From DATKZH01 sp964475955 (lineage in GTDB: Bacteria; Planctomycetota; Planctomycetia; Pirellulales; Thermoguttaceae), in contig CAYYZY010000062.1 in the NCBI GenBank assembly GCA_964475955.1, positions 1-38,574 on the forward strand: a stretch of DNA of 38,574 nt, written 5' to 3'. Under the pieces are notes generated by a model. That model was given only the letters and a program-made list of their open reading frames with translations, did not search any database and was not told the DNA's origin. Position 1 is the first letter of the stretch. Every line of letters starts with the position of its first letter. Positions 1-7,127 of this stretch are shown piece by piece. A program made the position numbers and the translations under genes.

Positions 1-2
1 AC

Positions 3-578
3 ACTCTCTTGGCTGCGTTTTGGGAGTCGTGGCGGCAGCGAGAACCGGAGACGATCCGCTTCGCTAAGGGTGAGGACGTCACTTCGGTGGGCCAGCTCGC
101 CGATCGGGTACTGGCTGCCTTCCGGGGAAGCGAACTGGCGCAGCCCGAAGGCCGACTCGTTGGCGTGGAGGAAGAGCTGCGGGGAGAGTTGACACCTGAC
201 GTGCCGGAGCTACTTACCCGGATCGACTTGCTGATGGAGACGGACAGCGAGCTGATTGTCACCGACTTCAAGTCCTCACGGAGCCGATGGAGTGCCGAGC
301 AAGTGGACGACGCCGGTGAACAACTCCTGCTATACGGCTCCCTTGCCCGAGAGCTGGCTCCCCAGAAGCCGCTCCGTCTCCAGTTCGGCGTGGTGACTAA
401 GGCGAAGCAGCCGACCGTCGAGCGCTACGTGGTCAATGCGGCTGAGCATCGGGTCGACCGCGCGAAGCGGACGGTCGAGTTGGTCTGGCAGGGCATCGAA
501 TCAAGGACGTTCTATCCCGCACCCTCGCCGATGAGCTGCCCGGGATGTCCTTTTCGCGAGGCATGCCGTCAGTGGTAA
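3..578 (+). CDS. PD-(D/E)XK nuclease, RecB/Cas4-like C-terminal part (5' end outside window)
   Basis: The reading frame is open to the window edge, so this is only the C-terminal part of a larger protein; the TTG at 9 is not a convincing start. Counting from that TTG, E54-E56 (GVEEEL), D73 (TRIDLL) and D86-x-K88 (VTDFKSS) fit the acidic and D/E-x-K motifs of the PD-(D/E)XK fold, followed by an EQLLLYG helix like the QxxxY motif of RecB-type nucleases. The end carries C177-x2-C180-x5-C186, which matches the last three cysteines of the Fe-S cluster of Cas4/AddB-type nucleases; the first cysteine would lie upstream. Known role of the family: 5'-3' exonuclease or end processing. It could be the nuclease end of a RecB/AddB-like helicase. 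A membrane microprotein follows after 33 bp, perhaps in one operon. Confidence 0.8.
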   Translation, partial: TLLAAFWESWRQREPETIRFAKGEDVTSVGQLADRVLAAFRGSELAQPEGRLVGVEEELRGELTPDVPELLTRIDLLMETDSELIVTDFKSSRSRWSAEQVDDAGEQLLLYGSLARELAPQKPLRLQFGVVTKAKQPTVERYVVNAAEHRVDRAKRTVELVWQGIESRTFYPAPSPMSCPGCPFREACRQW

Positions 579-611
579 CTGCGTCAGTTCTTCTGAATCC
601 GGAGAAACTAC

Positions 612-782
612 ATGACATACACGTCACGCGACAAGCTCAACTCGATGCACCTGCTGGGCAGCATCGGCATCGCCGTCATCATCGCCATGCTGGCGAAGAG
701 CTGGGTGCTATTCGTGGTGATTGCCGGAGCCCTCGTCCTTGCCTCGTTGCACTCCGGCGAGATCCGACTCCGCCAGCACTGA
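612..782 (+). CDS. 56-aa two-helix membrane microprotein
   Basis: This short ORF starts with ATG at 612, about 5 bases after a GGAGAA ribosome binding site. The protein opens MTYTSRDKLN and then has two hydrophobic stretches, roughly residues 14-26 (LLGSIGIAVIIAM) and 31-43 (VLFVVIAGALVLA), separated by a short K/S/W turn. It ends with a charged tail (GEIRLRQH). This predicts a small helical-hairpin inner-membrane protein. It is 33 bp downstream of the nuclease gene and is followed by a strong hairpin, so it probably closes that transcript. I recognise no family. It could be an unusual toxin-like or accessory microprotein, but nothing in the sequence decides this. Confidence 0.6.
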   Translation: MTYTSRDKLNSMHLLGSIGIAVIIAMLAKSWVLFVVIAGALVLASLHSGEIRLRQH

Positions 783-808
783 TCATGATGACTGCACCTC
801 ATCCGCAT

Positions 809-841
809 CGCATCCCTGCGCAAAGAAGCCGCAGGGATGCG
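809..841. terminator. Strong 12-bp stem-loop after the membrane microprotein
   Basis: CGCATCCCTGCG (809-820) and CGCAGGGATGCG (830-841) are perfect reverse complements with a 9-base loop. It lies 27 bp after the microprotein stop on the plus strand and about 100 bp past the stop of the minus-strand gene that ends at 940. It can therefore act as a bidirectional terminator. The T-tract is weak (CTTGGT), so Rho-independence is uncertain. Confidence 0.55.
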
Positions 842-939
842 GTGCTTGGTGCAGCGAGTTACGTCCGTGGTCAACTATTGAGAGGCGTGGGTTCTTTCTC
901 TTAGCTTTTCGGCGCCTGCCTTCATGCAGAGTGGCACCG

Positions 940-1995
940 CTACAAACCCCGATCAGGAATGTTCGACACGTAGATATGGCATCCGGCTTCCACCCTTACG
1001 TTCCATCCGTCGCTCGTCCTCCACGAATACGACTTCTGCAAGCTATCGGGGGCCTTCTTCACTTGGATAGTTTCGCCACGTGGCGGCAGCAAGGTTTGCG
1101 CGACGAGCGAGTTGCACTTATCTACCTCAACTGCCAAGCACTTGTACCTGTGAAGTGGGCTGTTTGCCCCGATCAAGGCCCCGGGATGCAGTCCAATAGC
1201 AACGCTCCCTTTCGGGCGATCGAAAAGATCCTCTCGGGCAAGTTCGACGGCCAGAGCAATCTTGCCATCGGCGAGAAGGTTAGTCGCCTCAATGCCCTGA
1301 GCGGGAGCTGAATAATCAACTTCCGTCCCACGGAGCGTCGGCAGCTCTGCCATTCGGAAGTTGCCAGCGTCTACGGTTGTTGTGATGGACTTGACGCACT
1401 GAAGGCCCCTCCTGGTTTCTGCGACGTGATCGACCAACAGTGATTCTACCCACGTGCGATCGAAGATGTTCAAGGTTAGGTACTCTCTGTGCGAAGGGGA
1501 GCCGAAATCAGACCGAGCTTGAATACGCCAACACGCAATGAGATAAGCAACCGATCTCGGGAAGCAATAACGCACCATCATGGTCTCTTCACGGTCAACA
1601 ACGGCCACATCGCTGCTGTTGAGGCCCATGGTCATCCCCTGCTGAGTCGCCAATGCCTGGGTGATGTCGTCCTTCGGTGCTTTCCCAAAGAGATCTCGAA
1701 AGCTCGCAATATAGCCGTCGTTGTCAGCGTGGTAGATCCGCTCGTAGCCGACAAGTCGGTCTTCTTCGATGAAGAGATTCTGACGATCCATCGGAGCGAT
1801 GTCCCAGTCAGACGCCACTGCCTGGGCCCGCGCCTCAGCAACCCCAAAACGTAGACCTTTGAAGCCTGCCTCGCGGTATTTGGATGAGGTCGTACGAAGT
1901 ACAAGAGCTACGATCTGTTCGTCTCCCACCCGTGCAGATTCCGCGACGTCTGGTAAGGGGGGGAAGGGTGCCAGCCGCCGAGGTTGAGTTTTCAC
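940..1995 (-). CDS. Hypothetical protein; probably the C-terminal part of a frameshifted gene
   Basis: 351-aa ORF with a GTG start at 1995. The last part of the putative ribosome binding site directly abuts the GTG, which is a poor arrangement. Its first 12-14 residues (MKTQPRRLAPFPP) are read from DNA that in the overlapping frame encodes the linker of the upstream membrane protein. Convincing protein sequence starts only at LPDVAESARVGDEQIVALVLR, just after a run of seven C on the coding strand (G at 1957-1963). Removing one C joins the two frames in one protein. From there on it looks like a soluble mixed alpha/beta domain with no motif I recognise. It might instead be an independent gene translationally coupled to its neighbour. 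Confidence 0.6.
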   Translation of the reverse strand: MKTQPRRLAPFPPLPDVAESARVGDEQIVALVLRTTSSKYREAGFKGLRFGVAEARAQAVASDWDIAPMDRQNLFIEEDRLVGYERIYHADNDGYIASFRDLFGKAPKDDITQALATQQGMTMGLNSSDVAVVDREETMMVRYCFPRSVAYLIACWRIQARSDFGSPSHREYLTLNIFDRTWVESLLVDHVAETRRGLQCVKSITTTVDAGNFRMAELPTLRGTEVDYSAPAQGIEATNLLADGKIALAVELAREDLFDRPKGSVAIGLHPGALIGANSPLHRYKCLAVEVDKCNSLVAQTLLPPRGETIQVKKAPDSLQKSYSWRTSDGWNVRVEAGCHIYVSNIPDRGL

Positions 1996-2758
1996 CTCTA
2001 CCGGTATGCTCAGCAGGGTCTGTTTCGGGGGGCGTGGTGACCGGCACAGTTGAGTTGTCGCCTCCGGTGGCGTACTCAGCGTGGGAATCGCCCGCCGTAG
2101 CGTGTGTTCCGGTGCTTCCGGGTGCCTTCGCTTTGGACGTTAGCCCAGCGTAAAATGCCACAGTAACAACGGCGATCACCACGATCGCCACATATCCCGT
2201 CCCAATCTGGCCCCATTCGGCCGGCGTCGGCGACGACCGGTTGCCCTCGGCCTCCAGCTTCCCGTCGAGGCCCCTCAACTCGCGGGTGAGGACCTGGACG
2301 CCCTGCGCCGCCGACTGGACGTCCTTGGACTCGGAGTCCGAAAGGCCGCCTGCTAGCTGGAGGAGGAGGGCCTTCCGTGACCGATTCAGCGGCCGGACCG
2401 ATCGCTTGTCGCTCTTGCCGGCTTCGATCTGCTGGTCGAGGTCTTGTATCCGGGTCCGTACGCTTTCCTCCCCAACGCCTCGCTGGTACATCTGCTCGCC
2501 CAAGTTGAGCTGCTGCCGGTGCAACCGCCAGCGCCAAACTTGCCGTCGCCCAAGCAGCCAGCAACGCCGGCCGAGATGAAGAGCGTGCCGAAAGGTAACT
2601 GCGGCGATTGCTCTGCTTTCGATCCAAGCCCGCCATGCAATCCGCCGTAGGCGAGCCTGCCAGTCAGCACCGGAGCCGCTTGTGCTCGCTGGGCGTGTCG
2701 GCGGAGTATTTGCGACATTGTCGACGGCCGGCTTAGCATCGGGATCGGTAGCGGACAT
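1835..2758 (-). CDS. Membrane-anchored protein with helical N-terminal region; frame disrupted near its end
   Basis: ATG at 2758 has an excellent GGAGGAGG ribosome binding site 4 bases upstream; the ATG further upstream at 2806 has none. Order of segments: disordered Pro/Thr/Ser-rich start, a basic helical region rich in Trp/Arg, a predicted helical/coiled-coil segment (EESVRTRIQDLDQQIEAGKS onward), then one transmembrane helix (YVAIVVIAVVTVAFYAGL). A Thr/Gly/Pro-rich extracytoplasmic linker follows. After the homopolymer at 1957-1963 the frame becomes Arg-rich nonsense (RRRGICTGGRRT) to a stop at 1835, overlapping the next ORF by 161 bp. Most likely one gene, 940-2758, of about 600 aa, either inactivated or switched by a single-base change. 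Function unknown. Confidence 0.55.
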   Translation of the reverse strand: MSATDPDAKPAVDNVANTPPTRPASTSGSGADWQARLRRIAWRAWIESRAIAAVTFRHALHLGRRCWLLGRRQVWRWRLHRQQLNLGEQMYQRGVGEESVRTRIQDLDQQIEAGKSDKRSVRPLNRSRKALLLQLAGGLSDSESKDVQSAAQGVQVLTRELRGLDGKLEAEGNRSSPTPAEWGQIGTGYVAIVVIAVVTVAFYAGLTSKAKAPGSTGTHATAGDSHAEYATGGDNSTVPVTTPPETDPAEHTGRGENSTSAAGTLPPLTRRRGICTGGRRTDRSSCTSYDLIQIPRGRLQRSTFWGC

Positions 2759-3034
2759 GAGGCCTCCTCCAACAGGGAATGGGCGAGCCGTAGCGGACAA
2801 GCCCACTTGCTCTCGGTCGTCCTTCCACTTCGCATACGGGAGTCTACGGCCCGCCGCGTCTGCATCTGTGGGGCAGCCTACCTAGCCCGTCGCGGTCGAT
2901 CAATCACCCCCAGATCGACCGCCTGTCGCGCCGGCGGCACGATGGGCGGCGGGCGGGATGTCGGACTACCGCGGCCGGCATCGTAGGCGGCGGGGCCGAT
3001 GCGCTGGTTGCCAGACGACTCGGCCGGATTCCGT

Positions 3035-3054
3035 TTTCGTAAGTGATTACGAAA
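3035..3054. repeat. Palindromic repeat copy 1
   Basis: TTTCGTAA-GTGA-TTACGAAA is a perfect 8-bp inverted repeat around GTGA. The 14-bp core CGTAAGTGATTACG (3038-3051) recurs exactly at 4422-4435 and 6914-6927. All three copies lie in the accessory region to the left of the integrase. Confidence 0.8.
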
Positions 3055-3920
3055 TCGCTTGTCCGGATGTACCCGCGCTCGGCACATTGGCCGCATCGGC
3101 TCGCGATTGGGGTCGACCGCAATACCCGCCCTGTAGGGGGGTGCCATGGAGAGCCGCACCCGGTATCGGCGGGGTCCATGTCGGCATCGGAGGGGCTCGG
3201 GCCTCGTTTCGCCCCCTCCCGTGGCTGCTGGGGATAACTGGGTCAGGTAGGTAGCTGCGGGGCGGTCAGATCGCGCCCAGATTTGACGCGGATCGGCGCG
3301 CCGAGCGGATGTTTGTTGCCGCGCGGCGGCGGCAACGGGCCACTTACGGTTGCCGTGCGGTCTCGCCGCGGGGTTATCGCGTTGCTGGGCGACGTTTGGT
3401 GGAGTTAGCGCGCGCCTACCGACATGGTGGTCGCCCCTGCATAAACTGGAAGACACGCCGGGGCAGTATCGGCTGCGACATCCCCGCAGGCAACGGCTTG
3501 CCTGGCCCACCGGCTGTGTCATGTACCGTCGCCTCCATCGACCTCGTCATGTCCGGGCCCAACCGATGGGATCTCTGGGAGTCGAGGTTCCGGGCGCCGC
3601 CACCGCCTCTGCTTATCACATCGCCAGCACCTCGTCGGGGTGAATCAATCCGGTGAGCCGGTTGTTTTGCGCCTTGGATGCGCAAGGCCGGCGCCAGTCG
3701 CCATCGAGATGCTGGTTCAGACGCTGCGTCGGAGAGCAGAAGCCATCATTACTCCCGCGTCCTGCCCCATCGCCATCATGGTCCACGGTTACTGCGTCGT
3801 TGGCGCGAGTCGAATCATCAGCGCCGGGTTGGCGCAATCCCCATTCCCTCGGACCCTGTTTCGTTTGGGGCGACGGACGCCAGGCCGGAGCCCCACTAGA
3901 CCGAAGGTTAATACGAACAA

Positions 3921-4091
3921 ACGTTTATTCGTTGGAGTGGTAAGTTCTCAATAACCCCGTGACAATAAGGCCAATCATGCAGGACGAAATGCGTTTTTCC
4001 CGGCATTTTTGGGGTACTTGTGGTGTGAGAACGAGTCTCATCACGGGCTTTTTGAGAAGTTACTTGGAGTGCACACCAACGAATACGGTAC
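3921..4091. repeat. Large imperfect inverted repeat, MITE-like or structured
   Basis: ATTCGTTGG (3927-3935) pairs with CCAACGAAT (4076-4084). Further inward the segment 3942-3962 matches the reverse complement of 4041-4062 with about four mismatches. The arms total roughly 40 bp with an interior of about 80 bp, and there is no ORF inside. This fits a small non-autonomous element or a foldable RNA. I did not see a clear target-site duplication. Confidence 0.45.
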
Positions 4092-4420
4092 TCTCGTTTA
4101 CTCGTTAGGTGGGCGGGCGATTTGGCATCGCTGATTGTCGGGCCGGCTGGATCACGCTGGCGCGCCTGATGGGCTCCGCGCTCCGACGATGGTGTATGGG
4201 GCGACCATCGCGACGGTGGTCCGGGAGGTGGAGAGGTGCTCGGGCTAGGATCGCCGACACCCGGGCCCTCATGGCGATGTATCCTGCCGCTCCACTGCGT
4301 CTGCCGAGCGGCACGGCCTCCAACGTCTGCGCCTCGGCGCGGAGACATCCATGGTCCTATGGTCGGCTCTGTGCCCACATCGTCGCCTGGGGCATGGTAG
4401 GCTCGACCAGAATCACGAAA

Positions 4421-4441
4421 TCGTAAGTGATTACGGATTTG
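4421..4441. repeat. Palindromic repeat copy 2 (left bracket of the rep module)
   Basis: Core CGTAAGTGATTACG at 4422-4435, preceded by T and followed by GATTTG. The whole 21-bp stretch is identical to that at 6913-6933, so the two are direct repeats bracketing the replication-initiator-like module. Confidence 0.8.
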
Positions 4442-4971
4442 GGGTCGAAAAGAAAACGGCCCGTGGTGCCATCCGTCGCAGCCGGCCTGTCGATCGCAAT
4501 CGCCTCCTGGTAACCAAGATGGTCACCCCCAGTGATTGGGACGAGGGGGCGAGCTCGTAGTGCTGATCGTGCTTCGGATAGGTAGAGGTCCTCCCGGGTC
4601 GCCACCCTGGGCCATGCTTGGAGTGTTTCGGGCGCCTCCTCGTGGGTCTTGAAAGTCGGTGACTGGTCGAGCCAGGACATGATCCGCGCCCCGGTCGCCG
4701 TGAAGAGGATGAAGCAAGCAGGGACCGGCGCCCCGGGCGCAATAATCAGCAGATGATTGGGCGCACAGCTCGCCAAGCTGGAGGAGTCGAGTAGACCGGG
4801 GCACGTGGCCGGTCGCCGTCCCAAAGCTATCCGAGCTAGTCGACGAGGGTCCGGATGGAGTTCAACCAGATGGATAGGCAGGCGCGCAGGTCGCCGAGTC
4901 CATCCCTATGATCCTGCAACTACAGCCGGTGTCCGTCGCCAGGTTGGTCTGGTTAAGATTCAAGGCAAAGC
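4442..4971. other. Stretch without a confidently supported gene
   Basis: A minus-strand frame starting at the ATG at 4680 (MSWLDQSPTFKTHEEAPETL) reads reasonably for about 37 residues. It then turns Arg-rich and runs through the palindromic repeat to a stop at 4357. It has no good ribosome binding site and I recognise no family. It may be a decayed gene. Confidence 0.35.
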
Positions 4972-5003
4972 AAGGATTCGCCGCTGCATAGCGGCGAATC
5001 CTT
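4972..5003. terminator. Perfect 14-bp stem-loop flanked by T/A tracts
   Basis: AAGGATTCGCCGCT (4972-4985) and AGCGGCGAATCCTT (4990-5003) are perfect reverse complements with a 4-base loop, GCAT. The plus-strand end continues TTTT and the minus-strand end continues GCTTTG. It lies about 180 bp beyond the stop of the minus-strand rep-like gene and looks like a bidirectional terminator. Confidence 0.6.
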
Positions 5004-5040
5004 TTAGATCCCAAGGTGTTTGTCAGGTCTGTGGAGTAGC

Positions 5041-5120
5041 TGTATGTAGCTGTATGTAGCTGTATGTAGATGTATGTAGATGTATGTAGATGTATGTAGA
5101 TGTATGTAGATGTATGTATG
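5041..5120. repeat. Eight tandem 10-bp repeats (iteron-like)
   Basis: Units of TGTATGTAGM repeat without interruption: two units ending in C, five ending in A, and a last partial unit ending TATG. The period equals one helical turn, which is typical of protein-binding iterons, and the array lies 63 bp beyond the end of a replication-initiator-like gene. It could also be a simple slippage repeat. Confidence 0.75.
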
Positions 5121-5180
5121 TGCGCGGAAATGACCCACAGGTGCGCGAAAATGCCCCGGGGGCGCAAAAATGCCCCGTCC
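5121..5180. repeat. Three diverged 20-bp repeats next to the tandem array
   Basis: The three 20-bp units share the pattern GCGC(G)-AAA(A)-TG-MCCC: 5121-5140, 5141-5160 and 5161-5180. They end at the stop codon of the rep-like gene. On the gene's strand each reads like GGGGCATTTTCGCGC. This is a second set of iteron-like sites, or binding sites for the adjacent protein. Confidence 0.6.
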
Positions 5181-5182
5181 TC

Positions 5183-6475
5183 CTAAAAGGTGGGGCCTTC
5201 GAGCTTTTTCACGGCGATCCTGTATGCCTCGTCATCGACCTGGTCCAGTGCATCGTCGATCCTGCTGGCGATCGGCCGGACGTGCAGGGTCGTCTTTCCA
5301 AGGCACCGTTTGGCCTTGTACGGCCACTGGTGGGTTGCAATGAACCCCATCTTTTCCAATCAGCCCAACCACGCTCGGATACTCGATGGCGCGCAACCAA
5401 GCTCCCGGGCCCAGGCTCGGGGCGACTTGGCGACCCAGTGGTTTTTGCCCCTGATGATCCTCGTGCGAGGTTGTGGGCGAGCGCTTTCCTGGTTGGACGG
5501 CAGGCTGAAGTACCACAAGATCTGCGAGAACAAGTAGGCCGGCCCGGCCCTACGATCGCAGATGAGCATCACCGCGTCGGTCACGTAGGTGCCGCGGTGA
5601 CGACGACGATCCATCATTTCCCGCCTCGTGTGCGAGTCGTACCATTGCGGCACTCGGCCCCTGAAGATCTGCCTGCTGCCCCGGTAGTCGATCAACATGG
5701 CGAGCTTCTTCGCGCGGTGTTCGTTCCGGCAGAGGACATACTCCTCGTGGGCGACCTCCAAGCCAGTGTCCTCGTAGATGGCCTTTGCCAGCTCCCGGGC
5801 CCTGGGCCTGATCAGGTAGCCGTTGGCCCGGCACTCCCCGTAATACTGGTCAGCGACCTCACGGCTGTCTTCCACGTCGATCAGGCACTTCCGCACCAGC
5901 GACTCGCGAACCCGCTTGACCGTCCTCCGGTCCAGCAACAGCTCGGCGGCGAAGCCACGATCCGTCCCGACCCACCACCGCTGCCGGTTGACGTCGACGA
6001 AGCGGGCCCGACACTGGCGATGCTCATGGTCAGAGAGCCGTTCTGGAGCTGTTATCCTGGTGCCCGAAGACGTAGTCGCGTCGTCGAACAAGTGCAGCAG
6101 CCACGCCATGAGCCGGGCCTCCCGAGGGTTCGGCAGGAGCTTTGCGAGCCAGTGCGGAATCCACACCCCCGTGTTGGCGTTCTCCGGCGACAGCGCGTAA
6201 CAGGCCGGGCTAAGGTGCCACTTGTCCAAGGGCAGGTCCGGCTTGCCCTTATTCGCCTTGGCGATCTCGTAACTGTCCCGCCGGTCCTCCAGCTCGTCGA
6301 TAAGGTCCTCGGCTATCGCAGCGGCATGCCCCGGATAGCCGTCGTGAGGACGGGGCTTCAACCGGCGGGTCAGGCCGCGCCGGCATCTTCGCCGTGTGCG
6401 CGGCTTGCCGTTTCGGTGTTGATGATTGCGCAGAGTGACGCTAGACTGACGAGAGTACGGGCTCTCCTCGGACAT
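5183..6475 (-). pseudogene. Replication-initiator-like tandem winged-helix protein interrupted by an in-frame TGA
   Basis: The start is the ATG at 6475, with GGAGGA 7 bases upstream; the longer frame to 6739 is unsupported. The protein has a basic N-terminus, a first helix-turn-helix-like segment (GFAAELLLDRRTVKRVRESL), a central region, and a second winged-helix with the order WVAKSPRAWARELG, SSIRAWLG, then recognition helix and wing. TGA at 5360-5362 (codon 372) stops it inside the recognition helix. The same frame then continues LEKMGFIATHQWPYKAKRCL and 38 more sensible residues to TAG at 5183. A TGG-to-TGA change would restore a Trp, so this is most likely a nonsense mutation. Family resemblance is to plasmid/phage-type initiators and HTH proteins; replication function is inferred from the iteron-like repeats. 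Two identical 21-bp repeats bracket the module. Confidence 0.6.
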
Positions 6476-7127
6476 AACCGGGTCCTCCACAAACCTCGGG
6501 GTTCGTACAAATGGGTTCATACAGGCCGTCGCGGTGGTCCCCGCGGCGGCCTGTCGCTTGCGCCAACCTAGCACGAACTGAATAGGCACCCAACAGCAAA
6601 GCACGTTGCGGACGTTGGTGCGGCGACCTAGCAGGCGCTGATACGGCGGACGAGGGGCAGAGATGGAGTCGGGCCGTGACTCGCATGGTCGCCGGACTTC
6701 GTGCCTCGGCTGGTGCAGAGAACCAACATCGTGCGACACGCACCGCGCATGCCCCTGAAGACCGCACTAGGCTCGCCGCGAATCAATGCGGTGTATTCCT
6801 CCGGCACGAGCCAAGAGCCAAGCTGTCGCCAGCACCCACATGAGCATCGACTAGAGCCGGCTGCCAGGTCACGTGGACGAGCCTATGCCTGCCGCTCACG
6901 GCGAAAGGCTCTTCGTAAGTGATTACGGATTTGTCGAGATGGCGACCATGGCTTTGGGAGGCCGCTGGGGCTTCTGGCGTGGCTCGCGTGCGGTGCGAAC
7001 GGCAGGCGAGGGGCGCGGACCCGGCGCCTCGCAAATCGAGGATGGCTTGCATCACGCGCCCCGGGCCGGTGGTCGTGGTGGCCGTGAGCAAGTTGGTAAT
7101 GATCTCCGGCACGGGCATGGAGGGGGA
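6476..7127. other. Intergenic stretch between rep-like gene and integrase
   Basis: It contains the ribosome binding site of the rep-like gene and palindromic repeat copy 3. Its ORFs, including a 111-aa minus-strand frame that begins 10 bp after the integrase stop, have no ribosome binding site and read through the repeat. I do not support a gene here. Confidence 0.4.
6913..6933. repeat. Palindromic repeat copy 3 (right bracket of the rep module)
   Basis: Core CGTAAGTGATTACG at 6914-6927, with the same flanking T and GATTTG as copy 2. It lies upstream of the rep-like gene and downstream of the integrase gene. Confidence 0.8.

Larger units (their letters stand above)
2759..4420. other. Long stretch without a supported gene
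   Basis: ORFs are short, overlap on both strands and have compositions typical of chance frames in GC-rich DNA; none has a convincing ribosome binding site or a recognisable motif. The stretch holds one copy of the palindromic repeat (3035-3054) and a large imperfect inverted repeat (3921-4091). It could contain degraded genes or non-coding RNA; I see no clear remnant of a known family. Confidence 0.5.

Noticed and set aside
4357..4680. Possible minus-strand gene starting MSWLDQSPTF
   Set aside because: Only the first 37 residues look protein-like; no good ribosome binding site, and the rest passes through a repeat. Recorded as an unsupported stretch.
5041..5120. CRISPR-like array
   Set aside because: 10-bp units without spacers are tandem repeats, not CRISPR; no cas genes other than the ambiguous Cas4-like fold at the window start.
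6783..7118. 111-aa minus-strand ORF just after the integrase stop
   Set aside because: No ribosome binding site; it reads straight through the palindromic repeat and has no recognisable motif. More likely a chance frame.
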